A DNA stretch of 64,000 nucleotides from assembly GCF_003051085.1 (NCBI RefSeq), contig NZ_QAOM01000003.1, forward strand, positions 62,001 through 126,000, read 5' to 3'. How positions within the stretch are numbered: the stretch's first letter is position 1; each line of letters starts with the position of its first letter. Of the stretch, positions 1-8,175 are shown in pieces. The DNA is from Trichococcus patagoniensis. Its GTDB lineage: Bacteria; Bacillota; Bacilli; Lactobacillales; Aerococcaceae. The translations under genes were made by a program, and so were the position numbers. The notes beneath the pieces are model-generated. The model worked only from the letters and a program-made list of their open reading frames with translations. It was not told the origin of the DNA and made no database searches.

Positions 1-29
1 GGTCCGGTAGCGAAGCAAGGGATAGTCTA

Positions 30-1112
30 TTACAGGTTTGCGGTGATGTTCAGCGCCTGTTCCTGCGCCTTCAGGCATAATTCCTGCGCCTTGAAGATAT
101 GTTCCTGTGTCATCGCATTTTCGGTACGGTTGACGCAGTCCAGGATCATTTCGCCGAAGAACGGGAATCCGACTTCACCCGTCAAGGAGTAATGCTCCTC
201 GCCATCTTTCGTCACCAGGAAGAGATGATCTCCAGTCTGTTCCGTCGCCACATTGATGTATTTACGGATTTCGATGGTCCCCTCCGTTCCGGTGATGAAG
301 GTGCGGCCGTCGCCCCAAGTTCCGAGTCCGTCCGGCGTGAACCAGTCCACTTTGAAGATGAAGGTTGCGCCATTATCGCCGACCAACGTCGCGTCGCCGT
401 AGTCCTCCAATTCGGGTGTATCCGGATTATTGTAGTTGCCGACTTTGCTGTGCAGCACTTTCGCATCCAAATTCCCTGTATAATGAAGAAACTGCTCAAT
501 CTGGTGGCTGCCGATATCGGCCAAGATGCCGCCGTATTGTTCTTTTTTGAAGAACCAATCCGGACGTTTTTCCTTGTCGAGGCGGTGCGGTCCGAATCCG
601 GTCACTTGAATGACGCGGCCGATTTTGCCTTCATCGATCAACTGACCGGCGAAAACGGCGCCTTCCACATGCAGCCTTTCGCTGAAGTAGATCCAGTATT
701 TTTTGCCGGTTTCCGCGACCACTTTTTTGGTTTCTTCCAATTGCTCCGTAGTAGTGAAACCTGTTTTATCGGTGAAATAGTCTTTGCCTGCGCGCATGAC
801 TCGATTCCCCAAGGCACTGCGCAAATTAGGCACCGCAGCTGCAGCGACCAAATGGATTTCAGGATCCTCCAGAATCTGTTCCAAGGAATCGGCAACCGTA
901 ACATCCGGGAATGACTCCAGATAATTGGCCACTTTTTCCGCATCCGGGTCGTACACATATTTGATTGTCGCGCCGGCTTCGATCAGACCGTTCGTCATGC
1001 CGTTGATGTGGCCGTGATCCAAAGCCGTAACCCCCACGTTGAATTCGCCTGGTTCAACTACCCTGTTTATTTTTCCTTTTGGTGCATAATTCATGCCATC
1101 TTTGCTGCCCAC
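30..1112 (-). CDS. Gfo/Idh/MocA family NAD(P)-dependent oxidoreductase
   Basis: About 360 aa. The N-terminal half is a Rossmann-like domain with the pattern VGVTALDHGHINGM and the C-terminal half is the alpha/beta substrate domain typical of glucose-fructose oxidoreductase/inositol dehydrogenase proteins (GGILADIGSHQIEQ resembles the catalytic D/H helix). These enzymes oxidise or reduce sugars, polyols or glycosides with NAD(P). I chose the GTG at 1112 because an AAGGAGG sits 8 nt upstream; the in-frame ATG at 1130 overlaps that Shine-Dalgarno. It is the last gene of a leftward five-gene operon and is separated from the isomerase gene by a terminator-like hairpin, so it may be expressed at a lower level. 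Usual EKP motif is replaced by DKTG, so it is a divergent subgroup. Substrate unknown. Confidence 0.85.
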   Translation of the reverse strand: MGSKDGMNYAPKGKINRVVEPGEFNVGVTALDHGHINGMTNGLIEAGATIKYVYDPDAEKVANYLESFPDVTVADSLEQILEDPEIHLVAAAAVPNLRSALGNRVMRAGKDYFTDKTGFTTTEQLEETKKVVAETGKKYWIYFSERLHVEGAVFAGQLIDEGKIGRVIQVTGFGPHRLDKEKRPDWFFKKEQYGGILADIGSHQIEQFLHYTGNLDAKVLHSKVGNYNNPDTPELEDYGDATLVGDNGATFIFKVDWFTPDGLGTWGDGRTFITGTEGTIEIRKYINVATEQTGDHLFLVTKDGEEHYSLTGEVGFPFFGEMILDCVNRTENAMTQEHIFKAQELCLKAQEQALNITANL

Positions 1113-1136
1113 TATTACGTCCTCCTTCATGATAAG

Positions 1137-1168
1137 AAAAGGTCCGAAGAGAATGATCTCCGAACCTT
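1137..1168 (-). terminator. Intra-operon hairpin between isomerase and last oxidoreductase gene
   Basis: On the minus strand an 11-12 bp stem with two G-U pairs (AAGGTTCGGAG against CTCTTCGGACCTT) is followed by TTTTCTT. It lies just after the isomerase stop and before the last Gfo/Idh gene, so it could be a partial terminator or a processing site. Confidence 0.55.
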
Positions 1169-1180
1169 CTGTTGTTGTTT

Positions 1181-2044
1181 TTAGAATAATTCTCCGTAAC
1201 CCAATTCCAATAGGTGATCACGAGAAATCTTCAAGCTTTCGAATGGATCCACTCCATATGTATCATCTTGCTCAACTAATAGGTAGCGTGCTCCTGATGA
1301 GATGCTTTCCTCGATGATTTCTTTCAAAGGCAGACTGCCTGTTCCCAATTCAGCGAATTCGATAATATTTGTGAATGCACTCATGAATGTTACGTAATCA
1401 CCGTTGTATAGCGCTTCGAATGCCTCATCCGGAATCGCTGCAATACGGTAATCCTTCAGATGGATCAATTCCACTTTGCCTTTGTAGTCTTTGATGACTT
1501 CCAGTGGGTTTGCACCACCGCGTTGCACCCAGTGGACATCCAGCTCAAAGCCCAACAATGGCGCCTTTTCACGGATGATGTCCAACAGGAATTTGCCGTC
1601 ATACTTGCGGAATTCCACATGGTGGTTATGGTAGTACAAGGTGATGCCGTCTTCTTTCAGCTTTTGCGTCACTTCATTGACGTCATGGCAGAATTCCAAA
1701 ACTTTATCCAGACTGGCCATCGCATCAAAAGGCAGCATGCCGATGCGCAACAGATCCGTACCGACCGCTTTGCAGTCAGCCAAAATTTTGTCGTAGTGGG
1801 TTGTCAAGGATTCACCGTCCGGCATCTGCGGCTTCAATGAAGCGCTCATTGATGCGATTTCCATGCCGAAATCAGCGGTCGCTTTTTGGATTTCAGCAAT
1901 GTTTTCGGGTGTTGTCGCTACTTGAGAGATCTCAATGGAGTTATATCCGATTTCGTGCAATTTTTTCAATGTTTCATAAGGCCCTACTTCTTCAAAACTT
2001 TTTTTCACAGTTGATGCTTGCACACCTATTTTTACTTTAGCCAT
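1181..2044 (-). CDS. Sugar phosphate isomerase/epimerase-like TIM-barrel protein
   Basis: 287 aa, AP endonuclease family 2 (xylose isomerase-like) TIM barrel. The metal-site style segments YYHNHHVEF, FELDVHW and ELIHLKD and the late LLVEQDD match the family (IolE/IolI/YcjR type). Such proteins isomerise or epimerise keto-sugars, or eliminate from 3-keto-glycosides, usually next to Gfo/Idh dehydrogenases. Start ATG at 2044 has GGAGG 9 nt upstream inside the preceding gene, and the two genes overlap by 8 nt, so translation is probably coupled. Between two Gfo/Idh genes, it probably acts on the keto-product that they make. Substrate cannot be read from sequence. Confidence 0.82.
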   Translation of the reverse strand: MAKVKIGVQASTVKKSFEEVGPYETLKKLHEIGYNSIEISQVATTPENIAEIQKATADFGMEIASMSASLKPQMPDGESLTTHYDKILADCKAVGTDLLRIGMLPFDAMASLDKVLEFCHDVNEVTQKLKEDGITLYYHNHHVEFRKYDGKFLLDIIREKAPLLGFELDVHWVQRGGANPLEVIKDYKGKVELIHLKDYRIAAIPDEAFEALYNGDYVTFMSAFTNIIEFAELGTGSLPLKEIIEESISSGARYLLVEQDDTYGVDPFESLKISRDHLLELGYGELF

Positions 2045-3050
2045 TGATAATTTCCTCCACTTCGATTGTACGGTTCTCTTTTGAAGATTTCTTCATTGCA
2101 TCGATCATCAGCATGGCCGGTAAGGCCTCCCGGACGGTCACATAATCCTCGGTATCTGCTTCGACCGCATTGTAGAAACGCTGGATCAAAGCAGAATGGC
2201 TTGGACCGTAGTAAAATTTCGTCCCTTGCAACGGCGTATCCTGCAAATGCAGTTCTTTTTCGCCGGAACTGTTCGAACGATACAAACCGTTATCCTTGAT
2301 GGTGAATTTTTCCTTTTCGGTGATGACCTGCAATTCTACACTGGAATTCTCAGTGTAGGCATTCGTCGACATATAAAATCCGCGCGCGCCGTTTTTGAAT
2401 GTGAAATTCGCTACAGCAGTATCCTCGACTTCGATATCGTAGTCTGTGAGGTTCGACAGACTGGCTTTGCAGCGGTCTATTTCCCCGCCCAAGACCTGCA
2501 TCAGATCCAGCGTATGGATGGCTTGGTTAATGATGGATCCCCCGCCTGCAAATTCCATTTGACCACGCCATGGTTTCGTTGTGTAATAGGTTTCAGGCCG
2601 ATGCCATGCCACCAATCCTTTGACCGCCGTCACAGCTCCGACATTCTCGTCCGCGAGCAATCTTTTGAGTTCCAAAAAAGTTTCATTGTATCGGTTTTGG
2701 AAACACACGCCAACTTTCAGACCACTATCCTCAGCCAACGCTAGAGTCTTCAACCCTTCTTCATAATCCAAAGCCAGTGGTTTTTCCTGGAAAACATGCA
2801 CGCCTTTTTCGATGCAACGTTTCGTGATCGGATAATGCAGATAGTGCGGCAAGCAGATATGTACAACATCCAGATTCTCTTTTTCCAACATCGACTCTAC
2901 GTCTGTATAAAAAGGCACATCCTGATATCTGGACCTCAAGGCTTCATTCATGTCGCAGACCGCAACCAATTCACCGTTGTCGCTGGCGTCGATAGCATAT
3001 TTGTGGACTGGCGATACATCTCCCAATCCGATTATTGCCGCTCTTAACAT
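2037..3050 (-). CDS. Gfo/Idh/MocA family NAD(P)-dependent oxidoreductase
   Basis: 337 aa. N-terminal nucleotide-binding motif AAIIGLGDVSPVH, the diagnostic EKP (FQEKPLA, near residue 92), and GGGSIINQAIHTLDLM with the Asp/His pair used in catalysis in this family. Third gene of the leftward AraC-led operon. The ribosome site is weak (AGGG directly before the ATG), while the downstream isomerase gene overlaps its 3' end. Closest in style to dehydrogenases of oligosaccharide or inositol catabolism; the exact substrate is unknown. Confidence 0.87.
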   Translation of the reverse strand: MLRAAIIGLGDVSPVHKYAIDASDNGELVAVCDMNEALRSRYQDVPFYTDVESMLEKENLDVVHICLPHYLHYPITKRCIEKGVHVFQEKPLALDYEEGLKTLALAEDSGLKVGVCFQNRYNETFLELKRLLADENVGAVTAVKGLVAWHRPETYYTTKPWRGQMEFAGGGSIINQAIHTLDLMQVLGGEIDRCKASLSNLTDYDIEVEDTAVANFTFKNGARGFYMSTNAYTENSSVELQVITEKEKFTIKDNGLYRSNSSGEKELHLQDTPLQGTKFYYGPSHSALIQRFYNAVEADTEDYVTVREALPAMLMIDAMKKSSKENRTIEVEEIING

Positions 3051-3069
3051 CCCTGATCACGTCACTTTC

Positions 3070-4245
3070 TTATTTTTTTGTTTCGAATTTCCCTTCTTCA
3101 GCGATGCGTTTGTTCAATTCTGCCAGATACATGTCGCCATCCACGTTGTAATCCACTTCTTTATCCAACCACGAAGACAAATGCATAGCGTTCGCTAAAG
3201 TAACGCCGTTGATGCCTTCTCTGCCGTTAGCCAATAAAGGTTCGCCGTTTACGACGTGGTCGGCAAAATTGTTCAACACAGAGATGTGCTGCAGACCTTG
3301 AGGTGTCTCAAACTCTTCTTCGGTTACAGTAACGTAATCGGCCATGTTGATTTGTCCCATGAAGAGTCTCATGACATCCTGCATATCCATGTTTTCGGAT
3401 AGTTCAGCTTCTGGAGCAGTCAATTGTTTCACGATCAATTTTTTCGAATCTTCGACGATGATTTTGCCTTTCGTACCGAAGATTTCGAAGCGGTCCGTTC
3501 CGACGATATCGTTTGTGCAGGTGATGAATGAGCCCGTAGCACCGTTACCGAAATCCAATAACGCATTCACTTCATTTTCCACTACGATGTTCCGTCCGGC
3601 ACCATATTGCAGTTTTGCGTATACTTTTTCAGGTTTTCCACAGATCCATTGCAGCAAGTCCAATTGGTGAGGCGCTTGGTTGACTAAGACGCCACCGCCT
3701 TCGCCGCCCCAAGTTGCACGCCATGCGCTTTGGTTGTAATAGCCTTGCGGTCTCCACCAAGTTGTGATGATCCAAGTAGCGCGTTGCAGATCGCCGATCG
3801 CTTTTTCGTCCATCAGTTGTTTCACTCTGCGATAAAGTGGATTCGTGCGTTGGTTGAAGAAGATTGCGAAAGTAGTTTCCGGATTTTCGTCAGCTGCAGC
3901 AATCAAACGTTCGACATCTTTCGTATAAACACCTGCTGGCTTTTCGCCCAATAAGTGGATACCGCGGTTAAGTGCATCGATACCGATCACACAGTGGTCA
4001 TAGTGGGGAACCGTTGTGACGATTGCGTTGACTACGCCCGATTCCAAAAGATCCATGTAGTTGTCAAAGAATGGCAATCCTGGGAAATCTTCGGCAACTT
4101 TGGCTTTTTTGATGGGATCATTGTCGCAGATCGCAACCAATTCGATGTTGTCATTCAAACGCTCATCGTTATTTTTGAAGAAACTTGCATACATGCCGCC
4201 TTCTGCACCATAACCAATAATTCCTAATTTCACTTTTTCTGTCAT
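3070..4245 (-). CDS. Gfo/Idh/MocA family NAD(P)-dependent oxidoreductase
   Basis: About 391 aa. Rossmann motif LGIIGYGAEGGMYASFF, EKP motif (LLGEKPAGVYTKD), and GGEGGGVLVNQAPHQLDLLQW carrying the family Asp/His. Longer C-terminal domain than its two neighbours. I chose ATG 4245, 10 nt after GGAG; ATGs at 4251 and 4254 lie nearly on the Shine-Dalgarno. It directly follows the AraC gene, whose stop overlaps the ATG cluster. Three distinct Gfo/Idh paralogues in one operon suggest a multi-step oxidation/reduction route for one sugar, polyol or glycoside. Confidence 0.87.
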   Translation of the reverse strand: MTEKVKLGIIGYGAEGGMYASFFKNNDERLNDNIELVAICDNDPIKKAKVAEDFPGLPFFDNYMDLLESGVVNAIVTTVPHYDHCVIGIDALNRGIHLLGEKPAGVYTKDVERLIAAADENPETTFAIFFNQRTNPLYRRVKQLMDEKAIGDLQRATWIITTWWRPQGYYNQSAWRATWGGEGGGVLVNQAPHQLDLLQWICGKPEKVYAKLQYGAGRNIVVENEVNALLDFGNGATGSFITCTNDIVGTDRFEIFGTKGKIIVEDSKKLIVKQLTAPEAELSENMDMQDVMRLFMGQINMADYVTVTEEEFETPQGLQHISVLNNFADHVVNGEPLLANGREGINGVTLANAMHLSSWLDKEVDYNVDGDMYLAELNKRIAEEGKFETKK

Positions 4246-4250
4246 TCTCA

Positions 4251-5114
4251 TCATTCTCCTTTTTCTATGCTGATTCTCTTGTTCTTTCTGTAATTACTGG
4301 GTGTACTGCCAATATTCTGTTTGAAATACCTGCTGAAATGGGCATCGCTTTCAAAACCGCATTCGCCGGAAATCATTTTGATGGATTTGGTTGGCTCCAT
4401 CAATAAAGCCGTACAGGCTTGTGACAGCCGGTAGCCCATCGCATAAGCCATGATCGTGTTTCCTGTTATTTCTTTAAAAGCGTGGGACAAATAGGACTTG
4501 CTCAAATTAAGGGCGCTTGCAATATCATCGATGTTGAACGAGTTGCGGTAGTGTTTGAATATGTAATCCGATACTTTCTCCGCTATCTGCGTCTTCTCAT
4601 CGATGTAGGCCTGGCCTTTTTCAACGATTTTGTCCGTTGAGGAATCTATCAACAGAAGCAACTGGACTAATGAGAGTTTACGTTTTGCTTCATTTGCATA
4701 GGACTGGTCCAGCAGCTGGAGCTGATTCATCTCCTGGATAGCATTTTCCAACAGAAGCTCGTCCTGCTTTCGGAAAGTCCGAATGAGACCATTGCGGTTT
4801 TCAGTAAAGAATCGCAACAGATAGTCAATGTTCAGGTCGTTTAGTAAAGGGGCAATCCAGTCGGCATCGAAATGGACGATGCTGCGTTCATAGGCCTCCT
4901 TATCTCCGATGACATAGGCACGGTGAACCGTCATCCCATCCATCATCAGCAAGTCTCCGGGCTGAAGGTAATAGATTTTATTACCTACCAAAAAGCGGCA
5001 ATTTCCGCCGTGGAACAAGAAAATTTCATATTGTGGATGTGTATGGAAATCCAATGCATACTTCTGTCCCTTTTCATGGTATATGGTCAACAGCTTTTCT
5101 ACGATACGCGTCAC
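4251..5114 (-). CDS. AraC family transcriptional regulator with cupin sensor domain
   Basis: 287 aa. N-terminal cupin-like AraC ligand domain (HTHPQYEIFLF and YYLQPGDLLMMDGMTVHRAY) and a C-terminal double helix-turn-helix: FNIDDIASALNLSKSYLSHAF and the conserved CGFESDAHFSRYFKQNIGSTPSNYRK. It is the first gene of the leftward operon, so it probably senses the sugar handled by the downstream oxidoreductases and autoregulates. The start is a GTG at 5114 with only a weak upstream site, so the N-terminus is uncertain by a few residues. Confidence 0.88.
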   Translation of the reverse strand: MTRIVEKLLTIYHEKGQKYALDFHTHPQYEIFLFHGGNCRFLVGNKIYYLQPGDLLMMDGMTVHRAYVIGDKEAYERSIVHFDADWIAPLLNDLNIDYLLRFFTENRNGLIRTFRKQDELLLENAIQEMNQLQLLDQSYANEAKRKLSLVQLLLLIDSSTDKIVEKGQAYIDEKTQIAEKVSDYIFKHYRNSFNIDDIASALNLSKSYLSHAFKEITGNTIMAYAMGYRLSQACTALLMEPTKSIKMISGECGFESDAHFSRYFKQNIGSTPSNYRKNKRISIEKGE

Positions 5115-5145
5115 CTCACTCTCTTTGACACTTCAAATTATAAAA

Positions 5146-5160
5146 TAACAGCGTTTACAA
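5146..5160 (-). promoter_or_regulatory. Possible CcpA (cre) site upstream of AraC operon
   Basis: On the minus strand TTGTAAACGCTGTTA matches the cre consensus WTGNAANCGNWNNCW at all positions except the last conserved C. It lies 32 nt before the AraC start, where carbon catabolite repression of the operon would be expected. Confidence 0.4.
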
Positions 5161-5220
5161 TTCAATGTCCTAAAATGCTTACATTTTTTGAATTATTGAC
5201 TGAAAGTGCTTATTGTTGTT

Positions 5221-5257
5221 CAAAAAAACAAAGTCGAGAAGACTTCTTCTCGACTTT
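5221..5257 (-). terminator. Rho-independent terminator downstream of GH3 gene
   Basis: Perfect 11-bp stem AAGTCGAGAAG/CTTCTCGACTT with a 4-nt loop, followed on the minus strand by TGTTTTTTTG. It ends transcripts coming from the GH3 gene at 5434-7176. Confidence 0.8.
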
Positions 5258-5325
5258 ACTTGATGCAGCAGGGTTTTGGTTGATTTGTGAACAAAATGGC
5301 ACATTACTCGTCTACTGATAGAACG

Positions 5326-5428
5326 GTTCTGAATCCTAGAGTTCGCCTAAACTGACAACCACACACGGACAAAAAGCGTCCGCTTTGTGTTTGTCCTCTT
5401 AGTGCTCGGTTTCTACCCGGGATTCATC
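5326..5428. repeat. Dispersed ~105-nt structured hairpin element, copy 1
   Basis: The outer ends GAATCCT and GGGATTC pair, as do CTAA/TTAG further in; an inner stem GACAA..ACACA..GGAC pairs with GTCC..TGTGT..TTGTC. A second copy at 30631-30737 keeps the outer and middle sequence (CCTCTTAGTGCTCG, TTTCTACCCGGGATTCATC) but has a completely different, still self-complementary inner stem. It lies 5 bases past the GH3 stop codon and before its terminator, so in the GH3 3' UTR. Could be a structured RNA or a small non-autonomous mobile hairpin. Confidence 0.7.
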
Positions 5429-5433
5429 GTATC

Positions 5434-7176
5434 CTATAATTTTGCTTGCCATTTGTCGGTCCAAACCAGGTCGTTGTGGCCGCCTTTGAACTCGGATTTG
5501 CCTTCCAGTTTGTCGATGACTTGCTTGATCGTTTCTGCATTGTTGTGGTAAGCGTTGACGAATGTTTTCACCATAGTCGCATCATGCAAGTGGGTTGTGA
5601 AGTTCAATGAAACGAATGCATGCGGAACTTCCCAGACGAACCAAGGAACTTCGTTTGCCATCGCAGTGCTCCATTGGATACGGTAGTTGTTTTGAGCGCC
5701 GTAACCGACGATATCAGAAACTTCCAAAGCAAAGTCTACTTCATCACGGTATTTCAGAGTAGCGCCTTTGATGCGGGATCCGCGTTCATTGACAGTCACT
5801 TCATAACCGCGTTTTGTCAATTCATCCACGAACAGTTGTTGTGCTTTCGAGCCGTTATCAGCGATGCCACCTTTTTCGCCTTCCAACATGTAAAGTCGGA
5901 TGCGTTTGTGATCAACTGGATTGATCGGCAAGTTGTTTTGGGTATCTTTGATCAAAGAGATGCCTTTGTCAGCCGCTTCCGCCCTCCATTGCAGGTGTTC
6001 TTCGCAGCCGATGACTTCCAGGCCTTCGCGGGTGCGCAACAAGGTGCCGTTTGCTTGTTTTTCTGGCAAGTGCAATTTAGCTTTCAAGCCCAAGATACGG
6101 CGCAAAGCATCAGTCAAACGCTCTTCCGTGATGACGCCGTTTTGGTAGCCTTTCAACATGAAGCCGAAATCCTCTTCGATGCTGTTGAAGAACAGGAACA
6201 TATCGCAACCAGCAGCGATTGCTTTTGGAACATAGTCTTCGCGGCGCATAGCGGATGCCATGCCCAGCATGTGTGTTGCATCCGTGATGACCAAGCCGTT
6301 GAAGCCTAATTCACCCTTCAATTCATCTTGAATCAGTTCTTCAGCCAACGTTGCCGGCATGATGTCTTTGTCTTCCAAAGCAGGGTTCAATTCTTTTTGC
6401 AAAGCAGGGACTGCAATATGTCCTGCCATGATCATTTCAACACCGCGGTCGATATGATTTTGGTACACTTTACCGAATGAAGCACGCCATTCTTCGGGAC
6501 TTAATTCATTCACTCCCAAAACCAAGTGTTGGTCGCGTTCTTCCGTTCCGTCGCCAGGGAAGTGCTTGATGCATTGGATCACGCCGTCTTCCATATTTTC
6601 GCCGTTTTCAGCAGTCAAGCCATCCAAATATGCATTTGTATATTTGATGACTGTTTCTGCATCGGTACCGTAAGCACGCGTGTTTACGATGGTGTTTCTC
6701 CAGTTGTAGAGGATGTCCACACATGGGTCAAAGTTTACGTTTACGCCTAATGCTTTTTCTTCACGAGCAGATACCAGTCCGGCATGGTAAGAAACTTGAG
6801 GGTCGCCTGCAGCTTCACACTGTGCACCGGAAGCGATGTATGTACCCTCGCCGCATGCGCCGTTTCCGCCGGAGTCGCAGTTAGCTGCAACAAGTAAAGG
6901 GATTTTTGACATTGATTGTAGGTCATTCAATAGATCTTGGATATCTTCTTTTGACTTTCCTTGATAACGTGCGCCACCGATGTGGAATTTTTCGATGATT
7001 TCTTTGTTGGTGAAGTCGTTCCCTGAGAAGGCATCGTTGCCGAAGAAGAAAAGGTTCGTGAACAATTGTCCGACTTTTTCCTCATCCGTCATACCGGCGA
7101 TCGTATCGTTTACCCATCCGACCTGTTTGTCGTTCAGATTATACGGTTTTGCTTTTAAATCAACTAATTTTGGCAT
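5434..7176 (-). CDS. Glycoside hydrolase family 3 protein
   Basis: 580 aa. N-terminal GH3 TIM barrel with the signature KHFPGDG (about residues 204-210) followed by ERDQH, and the nucleophile Asp in GLVITDATHM (about D299); the remainder is the alpha/beta C-terminal domain. No signal peptide, so a cytoplasmic enzyme. GH3 members remove terminal beta-glucosyl, xylosyl or N-acetylglucosaminyl units; the D-x-H after KHFPG recalls the NagZ type catalytic Asp-His, but this is not decisive. Start ATG 7176 has AGGAGG. It follows the HAD gene by 51 nt at the end of the hexuronate cluster. A paralogue with the same opening (DL..KPYNL) lies at 35388-37151. Confidence 0.9.
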   Translation of the reverse strand: MPKLVDLKAKPYNLNDKQVGWVNDTIAGMTDEEKVGQLFTNLFFFGNDAFSGNDFTNKEIIEKFHIGGARYQGKSKEDIQDLLNDLQSMSKIPLLVAANCDSGGNGACGEGTYIASGAQCEAAGDPQVSYHAGLVSAREEKALGVNVNFDPCVDILYNWRNTIVNTRAYGTDAETVIKYTNAYLDGLTAENGENMEDGVIQCIKHFPGDGTEERDQHLVLGVNELSPEEWRASFGKVYQNHIDRGVEMIMAGHIAVPALQKELNPALEDKDIMPATLAEELIQDELKGELGFNGLVITDATHMLGMASAMRREDYVPKAIAAGCDMFLFFNSIEEDFGFMLKGYQNGVITEERLTDALRRILGLKAKLHLPEKQANGTLLRTREGLEVIGCEEHLQWRAEAADKGISLIKDTQNNLPINPVDHKRIRLYMLEGEKGGIADNGSKAQQLFVDELTKRGYEVTVNERGSRIKGATLKYRDEVDFALEVSDIVGYGAQNNYRIQWSTAMANEVPWFVWEVPHAFVSLNFTTHLHDATMVKTFVNAYHNNAETIKQVIDKLEGKSEFKGGHNDLVWTDKWQAKL

Positions 7177-7227
7177 TTTTTTCCTCCTGATAACGTAATG
7201 TTTCTATTTTGAAATCATGAAATGGTA

Positions 7228-8076
7228 TTAATCGAATTGAGCCAATAAGGCATGGAATTCCCCAAGCACTTTTTCTTGGTAAGCTCCCGCATATTCTTTG
7301 TTCAGGAATTTCTCGATTGCTTCATTGCTTAAGCGCTCCCATGAGAATTCTTCTTTTCCGAAAAGGATCGGGTAGTAGAATACGCCGTTTACCGTTGCAG
7401 CTTGTTCATCGCCAGGTGCGTCGCCGACCATCAAAATTTCGTTCGCTGCATAACCTTTTGTCAACAAATCAGCAATTGCGTCGGCTTTGCTGCCGACTTC
7501 CTGTCCATAGACTACGTCAACTTGCGGCATCAGATTGTGTCTGTTCCATTCGCTGTTCAAAGCTTCGCTGTTGGCTGAGCTCACGATAGCGACATCCGTC
7601 AGGCCATGGATTTTTGTCAGCCCTTCGAGAACGCCTGGGAAAGGCTTGTCTTCGCCCGCCAATTCGGTTTCGATGCCTTCGTTGACTTTCTTGCTCCAAA
7701 CCAAAGCTTTTTCCAGATCTTCGGAAGATGCTTTCGCGATTTCCGCTTCAAGGGAAGCATTCGATAAGGATGGCGCATTGTTCGCCCAATCGGTCAGTGC
7801 TGAAATATCGCCGATGTCTTCGCCTTTTTCCTGCGCTTCGATCAACGTCAAAACCAATGCTTTGAAACGGTTGATTCCGCGTGTGCTGGAGAACAGGTTG
7901 ATGCGGTCCCAGTCGGCCAAAAATGTTTCGCGGTCTTTGATGCCATACTCGTCAGCTGCCAAAGGCCCGAAGAAACGTTCATGTTTCACGTTCATCGTAT
8001 CCATAGCGCAACCATCGGAATCGACACATACTAGGAATTTTTTTTGTTTCGTGAATTGTGCTGGGTGTGTAGACAT
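7228..8076 (-). CDS. HAD superfamily hydrolase
   Basis: 282 aa. HAD motif I is LVCVDSDGCAMDTM with the DxD pair, motif II is VAIVSSANSE, and motif III/IV is ILMVGDAPGDEQAA. Haloacid dehalogenase-type phosphatases act on sugar phosphates or related small molecules in the cytoplasm. ATG 8076 is chosen since AGGAGAG lies 8-9 nt upstream; an upstream in-frame ATG at 8142 runs into the preceding terminator hairpin. It lies between the mannonate oxidoreductase gene and the GH3 gene, downstream of a terminator, so HAD-GH3 may form a separately controlled transcript. Substrate unknown. Confidence 0.82.
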   Translation of the reverse strand: MSTHPAQFTKQKKFLVCVDSDGCAMDTMNVKHERFFGPLAADEYGIKDRETFLADWDRINLFSSTRGINRFKALVLTLIEAQEKGEDIGDISALTDWANNAPSLSNASLEAEIAKASSEDLEKALVWSKKVNEGIETELAGEDKPFPGVLEGLTKIHGLTDVAIVSSANSEALNSEWNRHNLMPQVDVVYGQEVGSKADAIADLLTKGYAANEILMVGDAPGDEQAATVNGVFYYPILFGKEEFSWERLSNEAIEKFLNKEYAGAYQEKVLGEFHALLAQFD

Positions 8077-8102
8077 ATATTTTTTCTCTCCTAACTTGTT
8101 CT

Positions 8103-8157
8103 CAAAAAAATAAGGCAGATAGCATTGAACTGCATGAAACACTTCGTTCTATCTGCC
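8103..8157 (-). terminator. Terminator between SDR gene and HAD gene
   Basis: Stem GGCAGATAG/CTATCTGCC with a 26-nt loop, followed on the minus strand by TTATTTTTTT. It closes the kdgA-uxaC-uxuA-SDR transcript. Confidence 0.75.
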
Positions 8158-8175
8158 CTATTCTATTTCTTTAAC

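Noticed and set aside
7199-7215. A fourth IclR operator before the GH3 gene
   Set aside because: GTTTCTATTTTGAAATC has shifted arm spacing and lacks the CACATTRTG core; similarity may be chance.
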